Shown piece after piece: positions 40,744 through 48,132 of a DNA stretch of 64,000 bases (within the stretch, counting starts at the first letter, position 1; each line of letters opens with the position of its first letter). This stretch comes from Nocardiopsis flavescens (GTDB taxonomy: Bacteria; Actinomycetota; Actinomycetes; Streptosporangiales; Streptosporangiaceae). The position numbers and the translations under genes are program-made. The stretch lies in NCBI RefSeq assembly GCF_900141985.1, contig NZ_FQZK01000001.1:310001-374000 (forward strand), given 5' to 3'. A model generated the notes under the pieces. It was not told the DNA's origin and did not search any database. It saw only the letters and a list, made by a program, of their open reading frames with translations.

Positions 40744-41574
40744 CTACTCCCGCGGGGGGCGCAGCTCCAGCGTGCAGCACTTGGCGCCGCCGCCGGCCCT
40801 GCGCAGCTCGTCCATCTCCACCGGGTGCACGGCCAGGCCCTCGGCGCGCAGCCGGGCGGCCAGGGCGGTCGCCTCGGCGGCCACGACCACGTTGCGGCCG
40901 TCGCAGACCGCGTTGAGGCCCAGGACGGCCGCGTCCTCCTCGGTGGCCAGGAGCGCGTCGGGGAACAGGGCCTCCAGGACCTTGCGGCTGCCCGCGGAGA
41001 ACGCGCCCGGGTAGTAGGCGACGCGGTCGCCCGACAGCGCGAACAGGGCCGTGTCCAGGTGGTAGAAGCGCGGGTCCGCCAGTTGCAGCGTCACCACGGG
41101 GCGGCCCAGGAAGCGCTCGGCCTCCTGGTGCGCGGCCGCCTCGGTGCGGAACCCCGTGCCGGCCAGGACGACCTCGTCCAGGGTGATGAAGTCGCCCTCA
41201 CCCTCGTTGACGCTCTTGGGCTCGCGGGTCTCGGTGTACCCGTGGGCCCGGAACCACTCCAGGTAGGCGGGGCCCTCGGGGGTGCGCTCCGCGCTGGCGA
41301 AGCGGGCGCCGTAGACCCTTCCGTCCACCACCAGGGCGCCGTTGGCGGCGAACACCATGTCGGGCAGGCCCTCGATGGGGGCGATCTCGTGGACCTCGTG
41401 CCCCAGGTCCAGGTAGAGGTCGCGCAGCGCCTCCCATTGGCGGATCGCCCTGTCCCGGTCGACCCCGGCGGCGGGGTCCATCCAGGGGTTGATCGCGTAG
41501 TCGACCGCGAAGTAGGTGGGGCGGCACATCAGGTAGTGCCGTCGAACCGCCACCGGACCGGCCGGGTTCTTCAT
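40744..41574 (-). CDS. Dimethylarginine dimethylaminohydrolase / amidinotransferase-family enzyme
   Basis: A 276-residue member of the guanidino-group modifying superfamily. Visible features are RPTYFAVDYAINPWMD near the start, DMVFAANGALVV (Asp and Asn of the substrate pocket), EGEGDFI, FYHLDTALF with the catalytic His, and the catalytic Cys in GGGAKCCTLEL (Cys266 or 267). It would cleave a methylated arginine to citrulline and an amine, or act on ornithine/arginine relatives. AGGTTCG with GGGAGG 5 bases before the ATG supports the start. The upstream region holds a perfect inverted repeat. Together with the ureohydrolase it suggests breakdown of arginine-derived compounds. Confidence 0.87.
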   Translation of the reverse strand: MKNPAGPVAVRRHYLMCRPTYFAVDYAINPWMDPAAGVDRDRAIRQWEALRDLYLDLGHEVHEIAPIEGLPDMVFAANGALVVDGRVYGARFASAERTPEGPAYLEWFRAHGYTETREPKSVNEGEGDFITLDEVVLAGTGFRTEAAAHQEAERFLGRPVVTLQLADPRFYHLDTALFALSGDRVAYYPGAFSAGSRKVLEALFPDALLATEEDAAVLGLNAVCDGRNVVVAAEATALAARLRAEGLAVHPVEMDELRRAGGGAKCCTLELRPPRE

Positions 41575-41613
41575 CGAACCTCCCAGTGAGACCGTTGAGT
41601 GGACGGGCACCCG

Positions 41614-41637
41614 CGGTGGTACAGGTTTTGACCACCG
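41614..41637. promoter_or_regulatory. Inverted repeat CGGTGGT-N10-ACCACCG upstream of the dimethylargininase-type gene
   Basis: Perfect 7-bp arms (41614-41620 and 41631-41637) about 40 bases before the start at 41574, in an AT-richer stretch. Position and symmetry fit an operator, possibly for the nearby TetR protein. Confidence 0.45.
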
Positions 41638-41720
41638 TGCGCCACCTCGGGGTTCGCCCGTTCGAAGAGGGGATACCCGCGCGGGGGCCGGGCCAAGGGG
41701 CACGGTCCGGTAAACACGGC

Positions 41721-41740
41721 GGCCCCGCCGGGGCGGGGCC
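41721..41740 (-). terminator. Hairpin downstream of ku
   Basis: GGCCCCGCC and GGCGGGGCC form a 9-bp stem with a two-base nominal loop, 9 bases beyond the Ku stop on the minus strand. Confidence 0.55.
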
Positions 41741-41748
41741 TCGCGCGG

Positions 41749-42693
41749 TCAGCGCCCGCCCGCCCGGGCGACCGCCTCCTCCAGCTCCTCGCGGTTCATC
41801 TTGGAGCGGCCCGGCACCTCCAGCTCCGAGGCGCGCCGGAGCAGCTCGCGCTTGGTGCGCCGCCCCTGCCCCCGCGACGGCTGACGCGGGCCGGGGGCCC
41901 GCCCGTGCGGCAGGCTGCGGCGCAGCGCCTCCTGGAGGGCGCCGTCCGCGGCGTCCCCGGCGCGGTGCGGGCGCTCGGGCTCGCCGGGCCGGTGGACGAT
42001 GGTCTCCTCCTCGGCCTTGGCCCGGACCAGTTCGGTGAGGCGGCGCCCGTAGCTGTCCTCGTAGCGCGCGGGGTCCCAGTCGGCGGACAGCGAGGCGACC
42101 AGTTCGGAGGCCAGCGCCAGCTCCTCCCTGCCCAGCGCGGTGTAGGGCACCGGCGGCATGACGTCGTCGGGCGCGCGCACCTCGTCGGGCCACCACAGGG
42201 TGGAGGCCGCCAGCACGCCCCGGGTCGGCTCGATGAGGACCGGCGACTCGCGGTCGCGCAGGACGACGGTGGCGGTGCCCGCCCGGCGGCTCCGGTCCAG
42301 GGCGGAGTGGAGCAGCCGGTAGGGCCGGGCGTCGGCGGGGTCGCGCGGGGCCATGTAGTAGGTGGAGGCGTACCACAGGGGCCCCACCGAGCCCTCGGAG
42401 ACGAACCCCTCGATGCGCATGGTGCGCGACCCGTGCGGGAGGAGGGCCTCCAGCTCCTCCGGCTCCAGGACGACGTACTCGTCCTCCAGGGCGGTGCGGG
42501 CGCCGCGCACGATCTTCTCGGCGGGGACCTCCTCGCCGGTGCGCTCGTTGACGCGGACGTAGCGGATGCGGTCGGCGGTGCCGCGCTCGAACTGGTGCAG
42601 GACCGGGCCGCGGCGCTCGCGGGCGCTGTAGAGGCGCACCCCGATCGGCACTTCGCCGAACATGAGGGTGCCCACCCAGACAGGATTGACCAT
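41749..42693 (-). CDS. ku: Ku-family DNA end-binding protein
   Basis: A 314-residue bacterial Ku. The opening VNPVWVGTLMFGEVPIGVRLYSA is the Ku beta-barrel start (normally SxWxGxLxFGLVxVPVxLY), followed by RVNERTGEEVP, YKG-like VRGARTALEDEYVVLEPEELEAL and YYMAPRDPA. It forms a ring on DNA ends and recruits LigD in non-homologous end joining; LigD is not in this window. The C terminus has a basic Pro-rich stretch and a SAP/Rho-N-like helix pair, RRTKRELLRRASELEVPGRS, an extension found in some actinobacterial Ku. GGGAGG lies 6 bases before the ATG. Confidence 0.93.
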   Translation of the reverse strand: MVNPVWVGTLMFGEVPIGVRLYSARERRGPVLHQFERGTADRIRYVRVNERTGEEVPAEKIVRGARTALEDEYVVLEPEELEALLPHGSRTMRIEGFVSEGSVGPLWYASTYYMAPRDPADARPYRLLHSALDRSRRAGTATVVLRDRESPVLIEPTRGVLAASTLWWPDEVRAPDDVMPPVPYTALGREELALASELVASLSADWDPARYEDSYGRRLTELVRAKAEEETIVHRPGEPERPHRAGDAADGALQEALRRSLPHGRAPGPRQPSRGQGRRTKRELLRRASELEVPGRSKMNREELEEAVARAGGR

Positions 42694-42796
42694 GGTGCCT
42701 CCCTGATCCCATGATCACCGGGGGCGGACAAAACACCGGTCAAAAAGAATAAAAAACGCGTCAGGTGATTACAGGGACAACCGAACCCCGTTCTTC

Positions 42797-42812
42797 TACC
42801 GACCGGTCGGTA
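42797..42812. promoter_or_regulatory. 16-bp perfect palindrome TACCGACCGGTCGGTA
   Basis: It lies 40 bases before the alcohol dehydrogenase start and directly before a good -10 (TAGGAT, 42817-42822), so it would sit between -35 and -10. ACCGACCGGTCGGT-type palindromes are classic TetR/AcrR operators. The region upstream to Ku is AT-rich. Confidence 0.6.
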
Positions 42813-42851
42813 TCGCTAGGATCGCGGCAGTCCGCGATTGGAGTTCCTCCC

Positions 42852-43946
42852 ATGAGTACGACCGTCAAGGCCGCCGTCTTCTCCTCACCGGGCACGCCCC
42901 CCGAGATCCGCGACGTGGTGCTGCCCGACCCCGGGCCCGGCCGGGTGCGGGTGCGCATCGCCGCCGCCGGGGTGTGCCACTCCGACCTGTCCCTGTCCGA
43001 CGGGACCCTGCCGCAGAAGTGGCCCGCCGTGCTGGGCCACGAGGGCACCGGGAGCGTGGAGGCCGTGGGCGAGGGCGTCACCTCGGTCAGCCCCGGCCAG
43101 CACGTCATCCTCAACTGGGCCCCGGCCTGCCGCGCCTGCTGGTACTGCCGCAACGGGGAGCCGCACCTGTGCGAGCACGCCCTGGACCGGGCCTCGGTGC
43201 CCTACGCCCGGCTCGCCGACGGCACACCCGTGCACCCCGGCCTGGGCTGCGGGGCGTTCGCCGAGGCGACCGTGGTGGGCGCCGACGCCCTGGTGCCGCT
43301 GCCCGACGGCGTGGACCCGGTGACCGCCGCCGTGCTGGGGTGCGCGGTGCTCACCGGCTGGGGCGCCGTCAACAACTCGGCGCGTGTGCGGCCGGGGCAG
43401 TCGGCCGTGGTCCTGGGCCTGGGCGGGGTGGGGCTGTCGGTGCTCCAGGCGGCCCGCCTGGCCGGGGCCGACCCGGTGGTGGCCGTCGACGTCTCCCCCG
43501 CCAAGGAGGAGCTGGCCCGGTCGCTGGGCGCCACGGAGTTCCTGCTCGCCGACGAGCACCTGACCGGGGCGGTGCGGGCGCTCACCGGCGGGCGCGGCGC
43601 CGACCACGCGTTCGAGGTGGTGGGCTCGGCCCGGGTGGTGCGCAGCGCCTGGAACGCCGCCCGGCGCGGCGGAACGGTGACCGTGGTGGGCGTGGGCGCG
43701 GCCGACGACCCGGTGTCGTTCAGCGCGCTGGAGCTGTTCCACCAGGCCCGGACGCTGCGCGGCTGCGTGTACGGGTCCGCCGACCCGGCCCGCGACATCC
43801 CCCTCATCGCCGAGAGCGTGCGCTCGGGCGCCCTGCGCCCGGCGGCGGTGGTCACCGACGAGATCGCGCTGGCGGACCTCCCCGCGGCCTTCGAGCGCAT
43901 GCGCCGTGGCGAGGGCGGACGCTCGCTGGTCCGCTTCGGCGCCTGA
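42852..43946 (+). CDS. Zinc-dependent alcohol dehydrogenase (MDR family)
   Basis: A 364-residue medium-chain dehydrogenase. The catalytic zinc ligands are Cys42 in GVCHSD and His63-Glu64 in GHEGTG; structural zinc ligands are Cys93, 96, 99 and 107 (CRACWYCRNGEPHLC). NAD binding is by GLGGVGLSVLQAA. The closest type is the class III-like/aryl or mycothiol-independent ADH group with ALELFHQ and RGCVYGSADP. It would oxidise an alcohol to an aldehyde with NAD+. GGAG about 9 bases before the ATG. Control by a TetR-type repressor is inferred from the upstream palindrome. Confidence 0.92.
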   Translation: MSTTVKAAVFSSPGTPPEIRDVVLPDPGPGRVRVRIAAAGVCHSDLSLSDGTLPQKWPAVLGHEGTGSVEAVGEGVTSVSPGQHVILNWAPACRACWYCRNGEPHLCEHALDRASVPYARLADGTPVHPGLGCGAFAEATVVGADALVPLPDGVDPVTAAVLGCAVLTGWGAVNNSARVRPGQSAVVLGLGGVGLSVLQAARLAGADPVVAVDVSPAKEELARSLGATEFLLADEHLTGAVRALTGGRGADHAFEVVGSARVVRSAWNAARRGGTVTVVGVGAADDPVSFSALELFHQARTLRGCVYGSADPARDIPLIAESVRSGALRPAAVVTDEIALADLPAAFERMRRGEGGRSLVRFGA

Positions 43947-44162
43947 GCGGGCGGGGGCGCCGCGGTGCCCCCGCCCGCCCCGCCCGGAAGCGCGGGACGG
44001 AGTGGGAAGGGTCCCCCCTCCTCCGCACCGGCCCGCACCCGACACCGCGACCTCCACCGCCGGCCTCCGCACGGGAGCGTGGAAGAGCCCCCGTCGGCCC
44101 TCCCGCCGTACCCGGCTCCCGCCCCCAGCCGACACCGCGACCTCCGCCGTCCCGCCCGGGAC

Positions 44163-44189
44163 GGCGGGCGGCGGGCGGCGGGCGGCGGG
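44163..44189. repeat. GGCGGGC microsatellite
   Basis: Nearly four perfect copies of the 7-base unit GGCGGGC in non-coding DNA. A length that is not a multiple of three agrees with the absence of a gene. Confidence 0.7.
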
Positions 44190-44278
44190 AACGGACCCGC
44201 GGGGCCGAACGGCCGCGCACACGGGTACGGCCCGGGGGCCCGCACGCGGGCCGGGCGGCCATGCCGGATACCGGCGGG

Positions 44279-44297
44279 TTTGTCACCGTCTGACAAA
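44279..44297. promoter_or_regulatory. Inverted repeat TTTGTCA-N5-TGACAAA upstream of the FAD dehydrogenase
   Basis: Perfect 7-bp arms with spacer CCGTC, 118 bases before the ATG at 44415. It is an AT-rich island in GC-rich DNA and a likely repressor site. The inner arm TGTCA/TGACA is shared with the operator at 18349-18363. Confidence 0.5.
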
Positions 44298-44414
44298 AGC
44301 TGTGGCGTGGGGCACACACCGCCCTTGCCCTTCGCCCGGCGAAGGAGCACAGTCGTCACCACCGCGCACACCGTGCCCCGGGCACGGCCGACCGAGCCGA
44401 GGAGACACACCCCC

Positions 44415-46076
44415 ATGAGCAGCGCAGCGGAGCAGGCCGACGTGATCGTCGTCGGCGCGGGCCTGGCGGGACTGGCGGCGGCGGCCGAACTCGCCGACGC
44501 GGGCAAGCACGTCGTCCTGCTCGACCAGGAGCCCGAGCAGTCCCTGGGCGGCCAGGCGTTCTGGTCCTTCGGCGGCCTGTTCTTCGTGGACTCCCCCGAG
44601 CAGCGCCGCATGGGCGTGCGCGACTCCCGGGAGCTGGCGCTCCAGGACTGGATGGGCACCGCCGGGTTCGACCGGCCCGAGGACGCGTGGCCGCGCCGGT
44701 GGGCCGAGGCGTACGTGGACTTCGCCGCCGGGGAGAAGTACTCCTGGCTGCGGCGGATGGGCCTGCGGCTGTTCCCCGTCGTGGGCTGGGCCGAGCGCGG
44801 CGGCTACCTCGCCGACGGCCACGGCAACTCCGTCCCCCGCTTCCACATCACCTGGGGCACCGGGCCGGGCGTGCTCGCCCCCTTCGAGCGCCGGGTGCGC
44901 GCCGCCGCCGACCGCGGCCTGGTCTCCCTGCGGTTCCGCCACCGGGTCGACGAGCTGGTCGTGACCGGCGGCGCCGTGACGGGGGTGCGCGGCACGCTGC
45001 TGGCCCCCAGCGGCGTCGAGCGCGGCCGGGCGAGCGGCCGCGAGGCGGCCGGGGAGTTCGAGCTGTCCGCGCAGGCGGTCGTCGTGACCTCCGGCGGCAT
45101 CGGCGCCGACCACGACCTGGTACGCCGGAACTGGCCCGAGCGGCTGGGCACCCCGCCCGCGCACATGCTGTCCGGCGTGCCCGAGCACGTGGACGGGCGC
45201 ATGCTCGGCATCACCGAGCGGGCGGGCGGGCGGATCATCAACCCCGACCGCATGTGGCACTACACCGAGGGCATCCAGAACTGGGACCCGATCTGGTCGC
45301 GCCACGGCATCCGCATCCTGCCCGGGCCCTCGTCGCTGTGGCTGGACGCCACCGGCAAGCGGCTGCCCGCCCCGTACTTCCCCGGCTTCGACACCCTGGG
45401 CACGCTGGACCACATCATGAAGAGCGGCCACGACTACACGTGGTTCGTCCTCTCCCAGAAGATCATCGAGAAGGAGTTCGCGCTCTCGGGCTCGGAGCAG
45501 AACCCCGACCTGACCGGCAAGGACGTCAGGCTGCTCCTCAAGCGGGTGCTGCCGGGGGCGCCCGGCCCGGTGGAGGCGTTCAAGGAGAACGGGGTGGACT
45601 TCGCCGTCGCCGACCGGCTGCCCGCGCTCATCGCCAGGATGCGGGAGATCGCGGGCGACGGGGCGCTGGACGCCGACACCGTCACCCGCGAGGTGGTGGC
45701 CCGCGACCGCGAGATGGTCAACACCTTCACCAAGGACCTCCAGGTGACGGCGATCCGCGGCGCCCGCAACTACCGGGGCGACCGGCTGATCCGGGTGGCC
45801 TCCCCGCACCAGGTCCTGGACCCCAAGGCGGGGCCGCTGATCGCGGTGCGCCTGCGCATCCTCACCCGCAAGACGCTGGGCGGCCTGCACACCGACCTGG
45901 ACGCCCGCGTGCTGCGCGCCGACGGCACCCCGCTGCCGGGCGTGTACGCGGCGGGCGAGGTCGCCGGGTTCGGCGGCGGGGGCGTGCACGGCTACCGCGC
46001 GCTGGAGGGCACCTTCCTGGGCGGCTGCCTCTTCTCCGGCCGTACCGCCGGGCGGGCCGCCGCGGCGGCGCTGTGA
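44415..46076 (+). CDS. FAD-binding dehydrogenase, KstD/fumarate reductase-like
   Basis: A 553-residue flavoprotein of the succinate dehydrogenase/3-ketosteroid dehydrogenase fold. The FAD motif is DVIVVGAGLAGLAAAAELADAG, with LLDQE at the end of the second strand, VVVTSGGIGADHDLVRRNWP in the middle and PGVYAAGEVAGFGGGGVHGYRALEG at the C terminus. It belongs to the group annotated simply as FAD-binding dehydrogenase, with unknown substrate; steroid dehydrogenation is possible but the active-site Tyr residues of true KstD cannot be placed. GAGGAGA upstream of the ATG; strong terminator downstream. Confidence 0.88.
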   Translation: MSSAAEQADVIVVGAGLAGLAAAAELADAGKHVVLLDQEPEQSLGGQAFWSFGGLFFVDSPEQRRMGVRDSRELALQDWMGTAGFDRPEDAWPRRWAEAYVDFAAGEKYSWLRRMGLRLFPVVGWAERGGYLADGHGNSVPRFHITWGTGPGVLAPFERRVRAAADRGLVSLRFRHRVDELVVTGGAVTGVRGTLLAPSGVERGRASGREAAGEFELSAQAVVVTSGGIGADHDLVRRNWPERLGTPPAHMLSGVPEHVDGRMLGITERAGGRIINPDRMWHYTEGIQNWDPIWSRHGIRILPGPSSLWLDATGKRLPAPYFPGFDTLGTLDHIMKSGHDYTWFVLSQKIIEKEFALSGSEQNPDLTGKDVRLLLKRVLPGAPGPVEAFKENGVDFAVADRLPALIARMREIAGDGALDADTVTREVVARDREMVNTFTKDLQVTAIRGARNYRGDRLIRVASPHQVLDPKAGPLIAVRLRILTRKTLGGLHTDLDARVLRADGTPLPGVYAAGEVAGFGGGGVHGYRALEGTFLGGCLFSGRTAGRAAAAAL

Positions 46077-46087
46077 CCCCCTGAGCC

Positions 46088-46122
46088 CCCGCTCCCGCCC
46101 CGACCCCCGGGGCGGGAGCGGG
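46088..46122 (+). terminator. 14-bp hairpin after the FAD dehydrogenase
   Basis: CCCGCTCCCGCCCC and GGGGCGGGAGCGGG pair perfectly around a 7-base loop, 11 bases after the stop. Confidence 0.8.
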
Positions 46123-46183
46123 ACGGGCGGAGCCCGGCGCGGAAGAACCCCCGGGGGCATGGCTCCGGCCGGACTCCGACGGT

Positions 46184-46327
46184 CCGCAGGGCCCCACGAC
46201 GCGAGCGCCGGGCACCCGCACCCCCATCGGCCCGCCCGCGGCGCGGAAGGGCCCCGAAGGCACGGTCCCGGACCCGTTCGGCCCCGCCGGCCCGCAGGGC
46301 CTCACGACGCCGGGCGCCGGGCACCCG
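46184..46327. repeat. Diverged direct repeat between terminators
   Basis: CCGCAGGGCCCCACGACGC…GCGCCGGGCACCCG at 46184-46218 recurs with a few changes at 46292-46327, about 108 bp apart. The second copy runs into the terminator hairpin at 46314-46343, suggesting duplication of a terminator arm. Confidence 0.6.
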
Positions 46328-46343
46328 TGCGGGTGCCCGGCGC
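46314..46343 (-). terminator. 14-bp hairpin downstream of the SPFH/RHH genes
   Basis: GCGCCGGGCACCCG and CGGGTGCCCGGCGC are perfect arms with loop TG, 20 bases past the RHH stop on the minus strand. Confidence 0.8.
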
Positions 46344-46363
46344 GGCGTGTGGTGCGGGGGGCG

Positions 46364-46588
46364 TCAACCTCGCGAGTCCTCCGGTGGCCCCTGCTTGCGG
46401 GGGCGTCCGCGTCGGGGGATGTCCTCGGCCTCCGTCGGCATGCGTCCGGCGTCGTTCAGGGCGCGCCTCAGGAGGAACTCGATCTGGGCGTTGGTGCTGC
46501 GCAACTCCTGTCCCGCCCACCGCGCCAGGGCGTCGTGGACGGCGGGGTCGAGCCTCAGCAGCACCTTCTTGCGCTCCGGCACGGCCAC
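46364..46588 (-). CDS. Ribbon-helix-helix protein with C-terminal AT-hook-like motif
   Basis: A 74-residue protein encoded 5 bases after the SPFH stop. Residues 6-45 match the Arc/MetJ ribbon-helix-helix fold: strand KKVLLRLD, then PAVHDALARWAGQELRS and TNAQIEFLLRRALNDAG. The tail carries RRGRPRKQG, which contains the AT-hook core GRP flanked by basic residues. It is most likely a small DNA-binding repressor or antitoxin-like protein; no toxin gene is beside it. The GTG at 46588 (or 46582) directly follows the SPFH TAA, so translation is coupled. Autoregulation through the palindromes at 47545-47580 is an inference. Confidence 0.8.
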   Translation of the reverse strand: MAVPERKKVLLRLDPAVHDALARWAGQELRSTNAQIEFLLRRALNDAGRMPTEAEDIPRRGRPRKQGPPEDSRG

Positions 46589-46593
46589 CCCCG

Positions 46594-47526
46594 TTACTGG
46601 TACAGCGTCCCCGTGTTCACGACCGGGCTGGCCGGGCGGTCCGAGCACAGCACGACCAGCAGGTTGCTGACCATGGTGGCCTTGCGCTCCTCGTCGAGTT
46701 CGACCACGTGCTCCTCGGACAGGCGCGCCAGCGCGCGGTCGACCATGCCCACGGCGCCCTCGACGATCTCGGCGCGGGCGGCGATCAGGGCTCCCGCCTG
46801 CTGGCGCTGGAGCATGGCCTGGGCGATCTCCGGCGCGTAGGCCAGGTGCGTGAAGCGGGACTCCACGATGCGCACGCCCGCGGCGTCGACCCGCTGGCCG
46901 ACCTCCTCCGACAGGCGCTCGGTGATGGTGTCGGCGTTGTCGCGCAGCGACAGGGCGCCGCCCGGGGCCTCGTAGGAGTCGTACGGGTAGTGGCCGGCGA
47001 TGTGGCGCACGGCCGCCTCGGTCTGGATGGACACGAACTCCACGAAGTCGTCGACCTCGAAGGTGGCGCGCGCGGTGTCCTCCACCTGCCACACGACGAC
47101 GGCGGCGATCTCGATGGGGCTGCCGGAGGCGTCGTTGACCTTCATGACGGAGGTCTCGTGGTTGCGGATGCGCGTGGAGACGGCGTTGCGCTCGGTCAGC
47201 GGGTTGACCCAGCGCAGGCCGTCGGTGCGCACGCTGCCGACGTAGCGGCCGAAGAGCTGGACGACGCGGGCCTCGTTGGGGGCGACCATGGTCAGCCCCA
47301 GCATGAGGAACAGGCCGACGACGGCGATGACGCCGCCGAGCACGAGCCCGGCCACGAGCGGGACGGCGTCCAGGAGCAGGGGCGCCGCCGCGACGGCGCC
47401 GCCGACGAGGACCACCAGCAGGGCGGCCAGCAGCACGGCGATGCCGTCGCGGCTCTTGGCGGTGGTCTCCCGGTACTGCGGGGCCTCGCGGTAGGCGGGG
47501 GCGGCCGGGGCGATCGGTTCGGACAT
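46594..47526 (-). CDS. SPFH/band-7 (stomatin-like) membrane protein
   Basis: A 310-residue protein. After a Pro/Ala-rich lead come two adjacent hydrophobic segments (about 30-55 and 57-82: VLLAALLVVLVGGAVAAAPLL, LVLGGVIAVVGLFLMLGL), then the SPFH domain from VAPNEARVVQLFGRYVGSV, with RIRNHETSVMKVND, VDDFVEFVSIQTEAAVRHIAGHYPYD and the long helix EIAQAMLQRQQAGALIAARAEIVEGAV. SPFH proteins organise membrane microdomains and scaffold proteases. ATG 47526 has GGAAGGGAA upstream. It is divergent from two PH-domain membrane proteins and cotranscribed with the RHH gene. Confidence 0.9.
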   Translation of the reverse strand: MSEPIAPAAPAYREAPQYRETTAKSRDGIAVLLAALLVVLVGGAVAAAPLLLDAVPLVAGLVLGGVIAVVGLFLMLGLTMVAPNEARVVQLFGRYVGSVRTDGLRWVNPLTERNAVSTRIRNHETSVMKVNDASGSPIEIAAVVVWQVEDTARATFEVDDFVEFVSIQTEAAVRHIAGHYPYDSYEAPGGALSLRDNADTITERLSEEVGQRVDAAGVRIVESRFTHLAYAPEIAQAMLQRQQAGALIAARAEIVEGAVGMVDRALARLSEEHVVELDEERKATMVSNLLVVLCSDRPASPVVNTGTLYQ

Positions 47527-47544
47527 CGGGGTTCCCTTCCTCTC

Positions 47545-47580
47545 AAGTGATGACGTGAGCATAGCATTGTGATATCACTT
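47545..47580. promoter_or_regulatory. Operator region AAGTGAT…ATCACTT with core GTGATATCAC
   Basis: In the 108-base divergent promoter region between the SPFH and PH-domain genes, AAGTGAT (47545-47551) and ATCACTT (47574-47580) are outer arms and GTGATATCAC (47569-47578) is a perfect 10-bp palindrome. GTGAT half sites thus recur three times, a pattern typical of ribbon-helix-helix repressors. AT-rich ends (TTTTTATAGG) suggest overlapping promoters. Confidence 0.55.
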
Positions 47581-47634
47581 TTTATAGGAGCAGGGCCGAC
47601 AGGGCCCCGGAGACCGAAAGGAGACGTGGACGCG

Positions 47635-48132
47635 ATGACCACCGACACACCGCGCCTGCGCCCGCCGCACCACCGGGTGGACCCCCGCGCCGTCCGCTGG
47701 TGGACCACCCGCTCGCTGGCCGTGACCGTCGTCCTGACCGCCATCCCCGTGGTGCCCGCCCTGATCTGGGAGCCCGTCCGCTTCTGGTTCCTCGTCGCGG
47801 CAGCCGTGATCGTCGTCCCGGGCCTGGTGATCACCCTCGTGATGCCGCGGTGGCGCTACCGGGTCCACCGCTGGGAGGTCACCGACACCGCCGTCTACGC
47901 CTCCAGCGGCTGGTTCTGGCAGGAGTGGCGGGTGGCCCCCATGTCGCGCATCCAGACGGTGGACACCGCGCGCGGCCCGCTCCAGCGGGCGTTCGGGCTG
48001 TCCAGCGTCACCGTCACGACCGCCTCGGCCGCCGGGCCCATCGAGATCGCGGGCCTGGACCACGCCCTGGCGACCCGGGTCGCCGACCAGCTCACCGAGA
48101 CCACCCAGGCCGTTCCCGGAGACGCGACATGA
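47635..48132 (+). CDS. Bacterial PH-domain membrane protein (YdbS-like)
   Basis: A 165-residue protein with two hydrophobic spans at about 28-70 (AVTVVLTAIPVVPALIW, FWFLVAAAVIVVPGLVITLVM) followed by one bPH2/DUF304 domain: YRVHRWEVTDTAVYASSGWFWQEWRVAPMSRIQTV, given here as its start YRVHRWEVTD and end SRIQTVD, and GLSSVTVTTAS. In other bacteria such pairs (ydbS-ydbT) act in envelope homeostasis; the biochemical role is not known. AAAGGAG lies 11 bases before the ATG; an in-frame GTG at 47626 is an alternative. Its stop overlaps the next gene's start (ATGA). Confidence 0.87.
   Translation: MTTDTPRLRPPHHRVDPRAVRWWTTRSLAVTVVLTAIPVVPALIWEPVRFWFLVAAAVIVVPGLVITLVMPRWRYRVHRWEVTDTAVYASSGWFWQEWRVAPMSRIQTVDTARGPLQRAFGLSSVTVTTASAAGPIEIAGLDHALATRVADQLTETTQAVPGDAT

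Larger units (their letters stand above)
43947..44414. other. Intergenic region with simple repeats before the FAD dehydrogenase
   Basis: No supported gene. The first 300 bases are very GC-rich and repetitive: CGACACCGCGACCTCC occurs at 44040-44054 and again at 44130-44145, and a 7-base unit GGCGGGC is repeated about four times at 44163-44189. From 44270 composition becomes promoter-like and holds an inverted repeat. Confidence 0.6.

Noticed and set aside
44163-44189. Short regular repeats considered as a CRISPR array
   Set aside because: A 7-base unit without spacers is a microsatellite; no cas genes are present.
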